Part shown: in pieces, positions 1 through 9,826 of the stretch | Numbering within the stretch: position 1 is the stretch's first letter | Layout: the number at the start of each line of letters is the position of its first letter | Origin: Luteibacter sp. 9135 | GTDB lineage: Bacteria > Pseudomonadota > Gammaproteobacteria > Xanthomonadales > Rhodanobacteraceae | Length of the DNA: 64,000 nucleotides | Direction of reading: 5' to 3' | Assembly: GCF_000745005.1 (NCBI RefSeq) | Contig: NZ_JQNB01000001.1 | Location: 1,240,001 to 1,304,000 of the forward strand | Position numbers and translations under genes: made by a program | The notes under the pieces: generated by a model | The model's input: only the letters and a program-made list of their open reading frames with translations | Told to the model about the DNA's origin: nothing | The model's database searches: none

Positions 1-3000
1 CGTTCGCCGACTTCGGCACGCTGGCACTGGGCGGTAACGGTGGCAGTACCGCCAGCAACTACACGCTGGCCGGCGGCATCGATTGGGTGACGATCACCCC
101 GGCCGCGCTCACCGTCATCAATACCACCGCGGCGGACAAGGTGTACGACGGCAACACCGTGGCGCAGCTCAGCGGTGCACAGCTGGCCGGTGTGCTCGGC
201 AGTGACACCGTGAGCCTTGATGGCGCGACCACGACGACAGGCACGTTCGCCAGCAAGAACGTCGGCACGCGCAACGTCACCACCGCCATGCAGGTCACCG
301 GCAGCGACGCCGCCAACTACGTCGTGGTGCAGCCCACCGGAATCTCGGCGGCGATCACGCCCAAGGCCATCACGGCCACGGCCACCGCGCAAAACAAGCA
401 GTACGACGGCACCACCGCCGCGACCACGGCGCTGGCCTCGTCGGGCGTGGTGACCGGCGACAACGTGACGTTCGCCGATACGTCCAGCACGTTCGACGGC
501 AAGGACGTGGCCAATGGCCGCACCGTCACCGTGTCCGGCATCACGGCCGGCGGCGGTGACGCCGGCAACTACTCGCTGGGCAATACCAGCGCCACTACCA
601 CGGCCAACATCACGCCGCGCGTGCTCACGCTGACTGGCAGCCGCGTCTACGACGCCGGCACGTCTGCGGCGGCGAGCACCCTGGTGCTGGGCAACCTGGT
701 ATCCGGCGAGTCGCTCGTACTGGGCGGTGCCGGCACGCTGGGCAGCAAGAACGTCGGCGTGTACCGCAATGGCTCCGGTTTCGATAACACCGGACTGACC
801 CTTGCCGACAACGCCGGTCTTGCTTCCAACTACACGCTGGCCGGCGGCGCCGATCGCTACACGGTGACCAAGGCGGCGCTGACCGTGAGCGGCACGACGG
901 CGGCGAGCAAGATCTACAACGGCAACCGCGACGCGGCCCTGACGGGCTCGCAGCTCAACGGCGTGCTGGGCAGCGACGACGTCAGCATGACCAACGCGGC
1001 GCTGGGCACGTTCGACACCAAGAACGTCGGCACCAACAAGGTGGTCACCATCGCCATCGGCCTTGCTGGCGGCGACATGGGCAACTACAGCCTGTCGCAG
1101 CCGACCAACGTGCGCGCGGACATCACGGCGAAGTCGATCGCCGTGACCGCGACGGGCGTCGACAAGGTCTACGACGGCACCACGGCGTCCGCCGCCACAT
1201 TGGGCAGCAGCGACGTCGCCACCGGCGACAGCGTGAGCTTCAGCGCCGGCACCAATACGTTCGATACCAAGGATGTCGGTACCGGCAAGACGGTGTCGCT
1301 GACGGGCATCGTTGCCAGTGGCACCGATGCGGCCAATTACACCCTGGCCAATACCACGACCACCACCTCGGCTGCGGTCACGCCCTTCGTCATCAACCTG
1401 ACCGGCACGCGCGTGTACGACCGTACCACCGCCGTGGCGGCGACGTTGTTCGGCAGCAACGGCGTGCTGAATGGCGCCAACGGCGAGACGCTGACGTTGG
1501 GTGGCAGCGGTGTCACCAACGCGAAGAACGTGGGCACCTACAACCGGGCCGCCAACGGCACGGGCACGTTGTCGCTGGGCACCCTGGCGTTGACCGGCAA
1601 CGGCGGCGCCAGCGCGGGCAATTACACCCTGACCGGCGGTGTGGATCGCCTCACCATCACGCCGTACGCGCTCACCGTGGCTGCCACGGGCGTGGACAAG
1701 GTCTACGACGCCAACCGCAATGCGACCGTCACCCTGGCTTCCGGTGGGGTGTTCACGGGCGACACGGTGAACCTGGCGTACGGCACGGCGCTGTTCGGCG
1801 ACAAGAATGCCGGCACCGGCAAGACCGTGTCCGTCGGTGGCATCGCCGCCTCGGGTGCGGACGCCGCCAACTACACGGTCAACACCACCGCCAGCACCAC
1901 GGCCACCATCACGCCGAAGGCCATCGCCGGCAGCATCGTGGCGGACGGCCGCGCCTACGACACCACCACGAACGCGACCACCCACGGCAGCCTGTCCGGT
2001 GTGATCGTCGGCGACAGCCTGTCGTACGCCTCCACGACCGGCAGCTTCCTCGACAAGACGGCCGGCACGGGCAAGACGGTGAACGTTTCCGGCGTGCTGA
2101 CCGGTGCCGACCGCAACAACTACGTGGTGACGACCAACGCGACGACGACCGCGTCGATCGCCAAGGCGGCGATTGTCGTCGGCACCACGGCCAGCAACGA
2201 GGTATACGACGGCACGTCCGGCGCCGTGACCTCGCTGGTCAAGAGTGGCGTGCTCGGCAGCGATGTCGTGGACTTCACCAGCGCGGGCGCCAGCTTCAGC
2301 GATGCCAACGCAGCCAATGGCAAGACGGTCACCACCACCGGCATCGCCGGCAGCGGCGCCGACGCCGGCAACTACACGTGGAACACCGTCTCGACGACCA
2401 CGGCGAACATCACGCCCTATGTCATCAGCCTCACCGGCAGTCGTGTGTATGACGGGTCGGACGCGATCGCCGCGGGCGTGCTGTCCACCAATGGCCGCGT
2501 TGCCGGCATCAACGGCGATGCACTGGCGCTCTCGGGTGCCGGCGCGGTGGCCGACAAGAACGTGGGTAATGCCAAGTTGCTGACATCGCTGGGGACACTG
2601 GCCCTGGTGGGCACCGGCGGCTCGATTGCGACCAACTACACACTGATCGGCGGTACGCATACGGCCAGCATTACGCCCAAGGCGATCACCGGCAGCATCC
2701 TGGCAGACGACCGCACCTACGACGGCACCACCCACGCCACGACGCACGGCACCCTCTCGGGTGTGGTCGCCGGCGACGATCTGCGCTACACCGGCACGAG
2801 CGGCAGCTTCGCCGACAAGAACGCGGGTGCGGGCAAGACGGTCACGGTGTCCGGCGTGCTCGGCGGCGCTGACCTGGGCAACTACACGGTAGCCGCCAAC
2901 AACGCCACGACGGCATTGATCGCCCGTGCGGCGATCCAGGTGGACACGACGGCCGCCGACAAGGTCTACGACGGCACCGATACCGCGACCACGGTGCTGG

Positions 3001-4937
3001 CTCCGACCGGCATGCTCGGTGGCGATGTGGTGACCTTCAGCAGCACGGGTGCCCACTTCAGCGACGCGAATGCGGCCACGGGCAAGACGGTGACCACGTC
3101 GGGCATCGCGGCGTCCGGAGCCGATGCGGCCAACTACCTCTGGAACGCGGCCTCCACCACCACGGCGTCCATCACGCCCTACGTGATCAGCCTGCAGGGC
3201 ACGCGCATCTACGACGGCTCCACTACCGTGGCGGCGGATAGCTTCGGGCCCGGCGCGCAGGTGGCCGGGATCAACGGCGACACGCTGACCCTGTCGGGCA
3301 TCGGTGCCGTCGGCGACAAGAACGTCGGCACGCAGAAGGCGGTGACGTCGCTGGGCACGCTGGGCCTGCAGGGCAACGGCAGCGCGCTCGCCGGCAACTA
3401 CACGCTGCTGGGTGGCACGCACACGGCCACGATCACGCCGAAGCAGATCGTCGTCGACGCCACGGGTACCAGCAAGGTCTACGACGCCAACACGCTGGCG
3501 ACGGCCGCGTTGTCGTCCACGGGTATCGTGTCGGGCGACCAGGTCGCCTTCACGGCCGCCAGCACGCGTTACGACACGAAGAACGTCGGCAACGGCAAGG
3601 CGGTGACGGTAGGCGGTATCGCCGCTTCGGGTGCCGACGCGGGTAACTACGCGATCAACACCGCGGCGGTGACGACCGGCGACATCACGCCGTTGGCCAT
3701 CACGGGCACGATCGCCGCGGATGGCAAGACCTACGATGGCACCGCCGCGGCGCAGACGCATGGCAGCTTTGTCGGCACGCTGGCCGGCGACGACCTGGGC
3801 CTGACCACGCAGGGTGCGTTCACCGACAAGAACGCCGGCACAGCCAAGCGGGTGGATGTCGGTGCACAGCTGACCGGGGTCGATGCCGGCAACTACGCCC
3901 TGACCACCAACGCCGCCACCACGGCCGACATTCGCCAGGTCGTCCTCGACCTGGCCGGCACGCGGGTGTACGACGGGACGACGCTCGCTGGGGCCGGTAT
4001 GTTCGGCGACCACGGCGTGCTCGGCGGCATTGCCGGCGAATCGCTCACCCTGTCCGGTAGCGGTGGACTGGCCACCCGCAACGTGGCCACGGATCGTCCG
4101 CTCGCGTCGCTGGGCACGCTGGCCCTGACCGGCAACGGCGCCACGCTTGCCGGCAACTACACGCTGGCCGGTGGCCGCGACGTCGCCACGGTGACGCCGC
4201 TGGGCATCACGGCGGCGGTCACGGCCGACGACAAGGTGTACGACGGCAACGCCTCAGCCCTCACCCGCGGTTCGCTGGGTGGCGTGGTGGCGGGTGACGA
4301 TGTGCGCCTGTCCACGCTGGGCCAGTTCGTCGACAAGAACGCCGCTAACGGCAAGTCGGTGACCGTGGCGGGGCGCATCGACGGTGGCGACGCCGGTAAC
4401 TACGTGCTGTCCTTCAATCCGCTCACCACTGCCAGCATCGTGAAGCGGTCGGTGACGGTGGCCGCGCAGGGGACTGACAAGTTCTTCGACGGCAGCCGCA
4501 ACGACACGGTGCGCCTGAGTGCCGACGGCATCCTGCCGGGCGACCAGGTGGGCTTCGCGGCGGGCAGCGCGACGTTCGCCGATCCGACAGTCGGCCTTGG
4601 CAAGTCGGTGCAGGTGAGCGATATCGCCGCAAGCGGCGCGGATGGTGGCAACTACGCGTTCAACACCACCACCCAGACCCAGGCGAGCGTCCACCAGAAC
4701 GCGTCGCAGGGTGCGTCCGCCACTGCGCTGACCCAGATCGATGCGGTGCTGAACCCGGAGTCCATCGCCACCCCGTATGGCGTGGCCTCCAATGTCACCG
4801 TCGGCCAGTACTCGGGCAACCACAAGAAGACGCGCCAGCCCGTGGAGAAGAACGTGCAGCGTGCGGATTTCACGCCCGGTCTTTCCCTCCAGGTGGTGGA
4901 AGGCGGCGTGCGCCTGCCGGCGGATGCGATGCACTGA
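1..4937 (+). CDS. Giant TPS exoprotein (filamentous haemagglutinin-like) with YDG/MBG repeats, 3' part only
   Basis: The reading frame is open from base 3, so the gene begins left of the window; about 1,644 codons are visible. The protein is almost entirely tandem beta-rich units of about 80-100 residues. Each unit starts with a variant of K-V-Y-D-G-T/N and ends with a G-A-D-A-x-N-Y segment, the pattern of the YDG and MBG repeat families found in secreted filamentous adhesins. The last ~70 residues are unique, have no membrane anchor, and end in a basic then hydrophobic segment. The TGA overlaps the ATG of a following frame (TGATG), and a ShlB/FhaC transporter follows directly, so this is the TpsA partner of a two-partner secretion pair exported to the cell surface or medium. 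The N-terminal TPS domain should lie upstream and cannot be seen. Function as an adhesin or biofilm protein is inferred from the family. Confidence 0.9.
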   Translation, partial: FADFGTLALGGNGGSTASNYTLAGGIDWVTITPAALTVINTTAADKVYDGNTVAQLSGAQLAGVLGSDTVSLDGATTTTGTFASKNVGTRNVTTAMQVTGSDAANYVVVQPTGISAAITPKAITATATAQNKQYDGTTAATTALASSGVVTGDNVTFADTSSTFDGKDVANGRTVTVSGITAGGGDAGNYSLGNTSATTTANITPRVLTLTGSRVYDAGTSAAASTLVLGNLVSGESLVLGGAGTLGSKNVGVYRNGSGFDNTGLTLADNAGLASNYTLAGGADRYTVTKAALTVSGTTAASKIYNGNRDAALTGSQLNGVLGSDDVSMTNAALGTFDTKNVGTNKVVTIAIGLAGGDMGNYSLSQPTNVRADITAKSIAVTATGVDKVYDGTTASAATLGSSDVATGDSVSFSAGTNTFDTKDVGTGKTVSLTGIVASGTDAANYTLANTTTTTSAAVTPFVINLTGTRVYDRTTAVAATLFGSNGVLNGANGETLTLGGSGVTNAKNVGTYNRAANGTGTLSLGTLALTGNGGASAGNYTLTGGVDRLTITPYALTVAATGVDKVYDANRNATVTLASGGVFTGDTVNLAYGTALFGDKNAGTGKTVSVGGIAASGADAANYTVNTTASTTATITPKAIAGSIVADGRAYDTTTNATTHGSLSGVIVGDSLSYASTTGSFLDKTAGTGKTVNVSGVLTGADRNNYVVTTNATTTASIAKAAIVVGTTASNEVYDGTSGAVTSLVKSGVLGSDVVDFTSAGASFSDANAANGKTVTTTGIAGSGADAGNYTWNTVSTTTANITPYVISLTGSRVYDGSDAIAAGVLSTNGRVAGINGDALALSGAGAVADKNVGNAKLLTSLGTLALVGTGGSIATNYTLIGGTHTASITPKAITGSILADDRTYDGTTHATTHGTLSGVVAGDDLRYTGTSGSFADKNAGAGKTVTVSGVLGGADLGNYTVAANNATTALIARAAIQVDTTAADKVYDGTDTATTVLAPTGMLGGDVVTFSSTGAHFSDANAATGKTVTTSGIAASGADAANYLWNAASTTTASITPYVISLQGTRIYDGSTTVAADSFGPGAQVAGINGDTLTLSGIGAVGDKNVGTQKAVTSLGTLGLQGNGSALAGNYTLLGGTHTATITPKQIVVDATGTSKVYDANTLATAALSSTGIVSGDQVAFTAASTRYDTKNVGNGKAVTVGGIAASGADAGNYAINTAAVTTGDITPLAITGTIAADGKTYDGTAAAQTHGSFVGTLAGDDLGLTTQGAFTDKNAGTAKRVDVGAQLTGVDAGNYALTTNAATTADIRQVVLDLAGTRVYDGTTLAGAGMFGDHGVLGGIAGESLTLSGSGGLATRNVATDRPLASLGTLALTGNGATLAGNYTLAGGRDVATVTPLGITAAVTADDKVYDGNASALTRGSLGGVVAGDDVRLSTLGQFVDKNAANGKSVTVAGRIDGGDAGNYVLSFNPLTTASIVKRSVTVAAQGTDKFFDGSRNDTVRLSADGILPGDQVGFAAGSATFADPTVGLGKSVQVSDIAASGADGGNYAFNTTTQTQASVHQNASQGASATALTQIDAVLNPESIATPYGVASNVTVGQYSGNHKKTRQPVEKNVQRADFTPGLSLQVVEGGVRLPADAMH
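3..4700 (+). repeat. Array of at least 18 YDG-type protein repeats with higher-order periodicity
   Basis: Eighteen YDG-like motifs can be read in the translated frame, from KVYDGNT near base 140 to KFFDGSR near base 4480. They are of two main types. The long type begins with L-x-G-S/T-R-V/I-Y-D and ends with L-G-T-L-A-L-x-G-N-G then N-Y-T-L; it occurs as units 3, 6, 10, 13 and 16, and its tail is also the first thing in the window. Shorter units lie between, giving a superrepeat of three, once four, units. Divergence between units is considerable, so the array is old compared with the repeats in the second adhesin. Confidence 0.8.
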
Positions 4938-4990
4938 TGCATCGCATCGCCACCGCCGACCCCATTCAACCCCTTCGTACCGGTCAATCG

Positions 4991-6673
4991 ATGAACACTG
5001 CTTTGCTTCCCTCGCGCACCGTGAACCTCCTGGGCGCGTGCATCCTCTTCGCCCTTGCCGGCGGCGTTCATGCGCAGTCTTCCCGCGCACCGCAGGCTGG
5101 CGACCTGCTGCGGCAGGTGCCCACGGCGCCGCAGCCCGCCCGGGGTAACGACACCGGCCTCGAGGTGGCGCCTGCCCCCGCCGTGGCGACCGCGGACAGC
5201 GCCCCGTTTCACGTCACCACCATCGAAGTCACCGGGGCCACGCTGCTGCCCGCTGCCGAACTGCATGCCCTGGTAGCGACCGGTGAGGGCAGCGATCTCA
5301 CGCTGTCCCAGCTGCAGGCGCTGGCGGCGAAGATCACCGCCGCCTATCGCGAAAAAGGCTACCCGCTGAGCGTGGCCTATGTGCCGGCGCAAACGCTGTC
5401 CGGCGGCACCGTGCGCATCGCGGTGCAGGAAGCGCGGCTGGGCAAGGTCACGCTGGAAAACCACAGTCGCACGCACGACGCACCGTTGCAGGCCACGCTC
5501 GACCCGCTCACCTCGGGCATGCCGATCTCCACGCACGGTTTCGATCGCAGCCTGCTCCTGCTCGGCGACGTGCCCGGCGTGACGGAAACCTCGGTGCTGC
5601 GGCCCGGCGATCAGCCTGGTACGTCCGACCTGGCGGTGCGTACCGACGACCGGCCGCGCTACACCGGCCTGGTGGCCCTGGACGACTACGGCAACCGGTA
5701 CACGGGCCGCGTGCGTGCCACCGGTACGTTCAGCGTCAACAGCCTGCTCCACCAGGGCGACGTGCTGGACCTGACTGCGCTGAGCGCCGGCGCCAACATG
5801 AATTACGGGCGCGTGGGGTATCGCTACCTGCTCAACGGCCAGGGCACCGTGGTCGGTGCCGCCGTGTCCACGCTCGATTACAAGCTCAAGGGCGACCTGC
5901 GTGTGCTCGACGCGCATGGCACGGCCCAGGTGGCCAGCGTGTTCGTCAGCCACCCCTTCATCCGCAGCGCCCAGGGCAATCTGTACGGCCAGCTGGGTTA
6001 CGACCGTCGCCGTCTCAACGACATGGTGGACGTGGTCGCGGTGCGGACCCGGCGGCACACACAGGGCTGGACGGCGACGCTTGCCGGCGACCAGCGCGAC
6101 GCCCACGGCGTGACCAACTTCAACCTGGCCGCCACGTACGGCATGCTCGGCTTCGACGACGCGTTCGCCGAATTCGTCGATGCGGTGAGTGCGCGGACCA
6201 AGGGTCATTACCTTAAGTATTCGTTCTCCATCGCGCGGTTGCAGCAGCTGTCCGAGAACAACGCGCTGTACGTCGGCTTCCAGGGCCAGTGGGCCAACCG
6301 GAATGTCGACACGGCCGAGCAGTTCTATCTCGGCGGCGCGAACAACGTGCGCGGCTACGATACCGGTGCGCTCGCCGGTACTCAGGGACAGATGGTCAAC
6401 CTTGAGTATCGTCGTACGCTGAACATTGGCGCGCCGGGCAACTGGGTGGCCCTGGCCTTCGTCGACGGCGGCCGTGTGTCGATTTACAAGGATACGTTCG
6501 CGCCGGGTACCAACAGCGTGCACATGCAGGATGCCGGCCTCGGCCTGCGCTGGCTGGGCGACGACCAGTGGTCGGTCAGCGCCGATGTGGCGCATCCGAT
6601 CGGGGCGCGGCCGGCCATCCTCGGGCAGACGCACGATGTGCGCGCCTGGGTGCAGGTGCAGAAGGGCTTCTGA
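4991..6673 (+). CDS. TPS outer-membrane transporter (ShlB/FhaC/HecB family)
   Basis: This is the TpsB partner that should export the YDG-repeat protein across the outer membrane. From the ATG at 4991 the protein has 560 residues. It has a Sec signal peptide ending in V-H-A-Q, a proline/alanine-rich linker, a POTRA-like region with T-I-E-V-T-G and A-Y-R-E-K-G-Y-P-L (about residues 80-160), and a C-terminal 16-strand barrel with the conserved V-R-G-Y segment (N-N-V-R-G-Y-D-T-G) and a terminal phenylalanine (V-Q-K-G-F). An in-frame ATG at 4937 overlaps the previous stop and would add 18 residues. The 4991 start is preferred because it puts the signal peptide at the N-terminus. Neither start has a clear ribosome binding site, so translation may be coupled to the upstream gene. 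Confidence 0.92.
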   Translation: MNTALLPSRTVNLLGACILFALAGGVHAQSSRAPQAGDLLRQVPTAPQPARGNDTGLEVAPAPAVATADSAPFHVTTIEVTGATLLPAAELHALVATGEGSDLTLSQLQALAAKITAAYREKGYPLSVAYVPAQTLSGGTVRIAVQEARLGKVTLENHSRTHDAPLQATLDPLTSGMPISTHGFDRSLLLLGDVPGVTETSVLRPGDQPGTSDLAVRTDDRPRYTGLVALDDYGNRYTGRVRATGTFSVNSLLHQGDVLDLTALSAGANMNYGRVGYRYLLNGQGTVVGAAVSTLDYKLKGDLRVLDAHGTAQVASVFVSHPFIRSAQGNLYGQLGYDRRRLNDMVDVVAVRTRRHTQGWTATLAGDQRDAHGVTNFNLAATYGMLGFDDAFAEFVDAVSARTKGHYLKYSFSIARLQQLSENNALYVGFQGQWANRNVDTAEQFYLGGANNVRGYDTGALAGTQGQMVNLEYRRTLNIGAPGNWVALAFVDGGRVSIYKDTFAPGTNSVHMQDAGLGLRWLGDDQWSVSADVAHPIGARPAILGQTHDVRAWVQVQKGF

Positions 6674-6738
6674 CGGGCTGGACGCGCTGTTGACGGGGTA
6701 GGTGGTCTGCTGGGCGTCCTGCCTCGTGGAGCACCGCC

Positions 6739-6900
6739 ATGCACCAGCGCGATCCCGACGACGAGCCCACCACCGGCTCGGGCGACCCCCAGCACCGCAC
6801 GCCCGGCGGCGCACCGGAGGAACCGGTCACCACCGGCTCCGGTGATCCACAACACCGCCCCGAACCGGAGAATCGCCATGGCGACCGGCTGGGCGGGTGA
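6739..6900 (+). CDS. Small hydrophilic protein with a duplicated TTGSGDPQHR motif (53 aa)
   Basis: ATG at 6739 is preceded by GGAG at a good distance. The 53-residue product has no hydrophobic stretch and contains the ten-residue motif TTGSGDPQHR twice, at residues 11-20 and 31-40, each preceded by an E-P pair (E-P and E-E-P-V), so about half of the protein is a direct duplication. It ends 23 bases inside the following zinc-finger gene in another frame, which suggests translational coupling. I do not recognise a family. It might be a stress-related small acidic protein, or the repeat could be a chance frame; the repeat plus ribosome binding site favour a real gene. Confidence 0.5.
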   Translation: MHQRDPDDEPTTGSGDPQHRTPGGAPEEPVTTGSGDPQHRPEPENRHGDRLGG

Positions 6901-7144
6901 TACCGCCGTTCAGGACCAGATCGACGCCACCGTGGAGGATGCGGTCAAGCGGGCGCGCAGCCATCTGCCGAAAGGGCCCAGCCTGACGCACTGCGAGGAA
7001 TGCGATGCGCCGATCCCCGAGGGTCGGCGCAAGGCCATACCCGGGGTTCGCCTGTGCGTGGCCTGTCAGGAGAAGGCCGATCTCGGCGAGGCAGTGGCCA
7101 CCGGCTATAACCGGCGCGGCAGCAAGGACAGCCAGTTGCGCTAG
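6878..7144 (+). CDS. ybiI: DksA/TraR-type C4 zinc-finger protein, YbiI-like
   Basis: The 88-residue product begins M-A-T-G-W-A, has a Cys4 zinc finger of the form C-E-E-C then 17 residues then C-V-A-C, and ends in Y-N-R-R-G-S-K-D-S-Q-L-R. Start, length and C-terminus match the E. coli YbiI group of short DksA/TraR relatives as I remember it. Such proteins lack the DksA coiled coil and their role is poorly known; interaction with RNA polymerase is only a family-based guess. ATG 6878 is chosen because it follows CGGAG at proper spacing; a longer frame from 6842 lacks such a site. Confidence 0.88.
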   Translation: MATGWAGDTAVQDQIDATVEDAVKRARSHLPKGPSLTHCEECDAPIPEGRRKAIPGVRLCVACQEKADLGEAVATGYNRRGSKDSQLR

Positions 7145-7155
7145 CGGCTTGGTGT

Positions 7156-7196
7156 CGACCTGCCCGGGCGGATCGGTGGATCGCCCGGGTAGGTCG
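7156..7196. terminator. Long GC-rich hairpin between convergent genes, probable bidirectional terminator
   Basis: Arms at 7156-7174 and 7179-7196 pair over about 17 bp, with one G-T wobble and one bulged G, around a loop of about four bases. It lies between the stop of the YbiI-like gene (7144) and the stop of the opposing nuclease gene (7221). There is no T-run on either side, so it may terminate in a Rho-assisted way or simply protect mRNA ends. Confidence 0.5.
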
Positions 7197-7220
7197 GTAT
7201 CGCCAGGCTTCCGGCTGACG

Positions 7221-7988
7221 TCAGTTCGGCAGCGGCAGCGAGATGGCCTTCTGCTTGACCGCGGCGCTCAGGGCCGGGAACGGGTCGATACCGGTCTCGT
7301 CCGTGATCGCCTTGACCGACATCACCGTGCACACCGTCGCATCGACGTTGCTGCAGCGCCACACGGCCGCTCCGCCTTCCGCCGGAATATAGACCGCCTT
7401 CCAGGTGTAGTTGGGCACGATGACCGCGTCGGCGCCGATGGTGCTGGGCGTCGGGCCGTCGAAGGCCGGGCCGGTCACGACCCAGGCTTCGCCGTCGTTG
7501 GTCACCATGGTGCGCAGGCTGGTTTCGATGCGCTCCCACTTGCCCGTGTTCAGCAGGTGGTCCTGCGGCACCATGTTGGCCAGCGAGAAACTCTGGCGCT
7601 GCGCGGTGGCGTTGGGCTCGTCACCCGACGGGGTCATGTGGCCGCGGTCGTAGCCGCTGCCCTTGTAGTCGGCCAGCTGCGAGCGGTCTTCCGCGGGAAT
7701 GGCCGTTTCCGGATGGAAAGCGTCGGTACGCGGGGTGTTCTTGGCATTGGCGATCTGCGTGGCGGTCAGGTGCTCCGCGGACCACAGCGGACCCTTGGTC
7801 ACGCCGGAGGCGATCAGCGCATAGGCGTCGTTGCACACCACGGTGGTGCGCTCGGCCAGCGACGTGTCGATCAGGTCCGGGGCCTGCTGGCCCTGGAAGA
7901 ACTGCGGGCAGGCGGTATCGGACGCATGCACCGTGCCGGCGACGGCGAAGATGACGACGGCAACGGCACTCAAAAAGCGGTTTTGCAT
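7221..7988 (-). CDS. Secreted DNA/RNA non-specific endonuclease (NUC1/EndoG family)
   Basis: The 255-residue product starts at the ATG at 7988, preceded by GGGGAA, with a signal peptide that probably ends at V-H-A-S. The mature part carries the family signature D-R-G-H at residues 114-117, whose histidine is the catalytic base of beta-beta-alpha-metal nucleases. It also has the S-F-S-L-A-N-M-V-P-Q and N-T-G-K-W-E-R-I-E segments, which hold the metal-binding asparagine and the adjacent helix. The enzyme should hydrolyse single- and double-stranded DNA and RNA in the periplasm or medium with Mg2+. Four cysteines may form disulfides. It is divergent from the aldehyde oxidoreductase operon, with 246 bp between the starts. 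Confidence 0.9.
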   Translation of the reverse strand: MQNRFLSAVAVVIFAVAGTVHASDTACPQFFQGQQAPDLIDTSLAERTTVVCNDAYALIASGVTKGPLWSAEHLTATQIANAKNTPRTDAFHPETAIPAEDRSQLADYKGSGYDRGHMTPSGDEPNATAQRQSFSLANMVPQDHLLNTGKWERIETSLRTMVTNDGEAWVVTGPAFDGPTPSTIGADAVIVPNYTWKAVYIPAEGGAAVWRCSNVDATVCTVMSVKAITDETGIDPFPALSAAVKQKAISLPLPN

Positions 7989-8234
7989 GATGTTCCCCAA
8001 GCGAATGGCAGTTCCCCTGCTCGCGAGCCCGGGTATTGTTGCCACGATCCATGACAGGAGTGGGACACCCGCGGGCGTGAAGTGAGACCTGGGTCGCACT
8101 TCGTATTCATGAAATCCACACATCGCGTCGTTCGATTCTTGCTATGAATCCCGCGTTACCTTCCGCCGGACCTTCGGCGGGCAAGGCAGGCCATCCCGGT
8201 CGATCACATCGACACAGACTACAGGCCCACCCAA

Positions 8235-8876
8235 GTGGACACGATAGACACACTGAAGATTTCCCGCCGCGGCTTCCTCAAGCTGAGTGCCGCGACGGCC
8301 TCCGCCGGCGCCGTGCCGCCGCTGGTCGCCAAGGCCGCGGCTCCTGCCGCGCCGCGTCCCCCGGTGACCGCCACGGTTACCCTGCACGTCAACGGCAAGC
8401 CGCAGACGCTTACCCTGGACACGCGCACCACGCTGCTGGATGCCTTGCGCGAGCACATGCACCTCACCGGCACGAAGAAGGGCTGTGACCACGGGCAGTG
8501 CGGTGCCTGCACCGTGATCGTCGACGGCCGCCGGATCAACAGCTGCCTCAGCCTGGCGGTGATGCACGAAGGCGCCCGGGTCACCACGATCGAGGGCCTG
8601 GGCACGCCGCGGGCCCTGCATCCGATGCAGGCGGCCTTCGTCAGGCACGACGGTTACCAGTGCGGCTATTGCACGCCGGGCCAGATCTGCAGCGCCGTGG
8701 CGGTGCTGGACGAGATCCGCGACGACATCCCCAGCCATGTCAGCGGCGACCTGGGCGTACACGCCACGCCCAGCCCGCTGGAAATTCGCGAACGCATGAG
8801 CGGCAACATCTGTCGCTGTGGCGCCTATTCGAACATCGTCGAGGCGATCGCCGAGGTAGCCGGGAGCAAGGCATGA
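8235..8876 (+). CDS. paoA: Periplasmic aldehyde oxidoreductase, 2Fe-2S subunit
   Basis: This 213-residue subunit passes electrons between the molybdenum and FAD subunits. It opens with a Tat signal containing S-R-R-G-F-L-K (twin arginines 11 and 12), so the complex is exported folded. Cys84, Cys89, Cys92 and Cys104 form the plant-ferredoxin-type cluster; Cys143, Cys146, Cys193 and Cys195 form the second [2Fe-2S] cluster. The start is GTG with only a weak CAGG upstream, chosen because it gives a complete Tat signal. The gene overlaps the next one by ATGA, typical of stoichiometric subunit synthesis. The family (E. coli PaoABC/YagTSR) oxidises aromatic and other aldehydes to acids. Confidence 0.93.
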   Translation: MDTIDTLKISRRGFLKLSAATASAGAVPPLVAKAAAPAAPRPPVTATVTLHVNGKPQTLTLDTRTTLLDALREHMHLTGTKKGCDHGQCGACTVIVDGRRINSCLSLAVMHEGARVTTIEGLGTPRALHPMQAAFVRHDGYQCGYCTPGQICSAVAVLDEIRDDIPSHVSGDLGVHATPSPLEIRERMSGNICRCGAYSNIVEAIAEVAGSKA

Positions 8877-9823
8877 AACCCTTTACCTACGAGCGCGCCA
8901 CCAGCCCGGCCGCCGCTGCGGCCGCCGCGGTGCGCCAGCGCAACAGCCGCTTCATCGCCGGGGGCACCAACCTGCTGGACCTGATGAAGATCGAGGTCGA
9001 GCAGCCCGAGCACCTCATCGACGTCAATGGGCTGGACCTGGCCGCCATCGCGGCCACGCCCGAGGGCGGCCTGCGCATCGGTGCGTTGGTACGCAACACC
9101 GACCTGGCCGCGGATGCCCGCGTTCGTCGCGACTATGCCTTGCTCACCCGCGCGCTGGTGGCCGGTGCCTCGGGCCAACTGCGCAACAAGGCCACCACGG
9201 CGGGCAACCTGCTGCAGCGCACGCGCTGTCCCTATTTCTATGACACCAACCAGGCCTGTAACAAGCGTCTGCCGGGCAGCGGTTGCGCGGCCATCGGCGG
9301 CTTCAGCCGTTCGCATGCGGTGATAGGCACCAGCGCCTCGTGCATCGCCACGCACCCGAGCGACATGGCCGTGGCCATGCGTGCACTGGATGCACGGGTC
9401 GAGACCGTGCAGCCCAACGGTACCACCCGGCAGATTCCCATCGCGGATTTCCACACGCTGCCCGGCAGCACGCCGCAGGTCGAGACCACGCTGGTGCCCG
9501 GCGAGTTGATCACCGCCGTGACCCTGCCCCGGCCGCCCGGCGGCACGCACATCTACCAGAAGGTACGCGACCGCGCGTCTTACGCGTTTGCCTTGGTCTC
9601 CGTCGCCGCGGTGATACAGAAGGACGGTACGGGGCGGGTCGCCGTGGGTGGCGTGGCGCACAAGCCATGGCGGGTGGAAGCGGCCGAGGCGGCGCTGCCG
9701 CAGGGCGCCAAGGCGTTTACGGCGCAGCTGCTGGCCGGCGCCATGCCGACTGAGCAGAACGCCTTCAAGATTCCCCTGGTCGAGCGCACGCTCGGCGCGG
9801 TACTGGCCGAGGCAAAGGGCTGA
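8873..9823 (+). CDS. paoB: Periplasmic aldehyde oxidoreductase, FAD subunit
   Basis: The 316-residue product matches the CO-dehydrogenase-type FAD-binding subunit: A-G-G-T-N-L-L-D near residue 30 for FAD, and the T-T-A-G-N-L-L-Q segment near 110. It also has the insertion that carries an additional [4Fe-4S] cluster in E. coli PaoB; candidate ligands here are Cys119, Cys129, Cys138 and Cys157, in a segment [12 protein letters not shown]. There is no signal peptide, as expected for a subunit that rides out with the Tat-tagged PaoA. ATG at 8873 overlaps the paoA stop, and the gene ends 3 bp before paoC. Confidence 0.93.
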   Translation: MKPFTYERATSPAAAAAAAVRQRNSRFIAGGTNLLDLMKIEVEQPEHLIDVNGLDLAAIAATPEGGLRIGALVRNTDLAADARVRRDYALLTRALVAGASGQLRNKATTAGNLLQRTRCPYFYDTNQACNKRLPGSGCAAIGGFSRSHAVIGTSASCIATHPSDMAVAMRALDARVETVQPNGTTRQIPIADFHTLPGSTPQVETTLVPGELITAVTLPRPPGGTHIYQKVRDRASYAFALVSVAAVIQKDGTGRVAVGGVAHKPWRVEAAEAALPQGAKAFTAQLLAGAMPTEQNAFKIPLVERTLGAVLAEAKG

Positions 9824-9826
9824 GCC

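Noticed and set aside
8164..8180. Small hairpin with CCGCCG/CGGCGG arms upstream of paoA
   Set aside because: Six-base stem in GC-rich DNA without U-run or conserved context; not distinguishable from chance.
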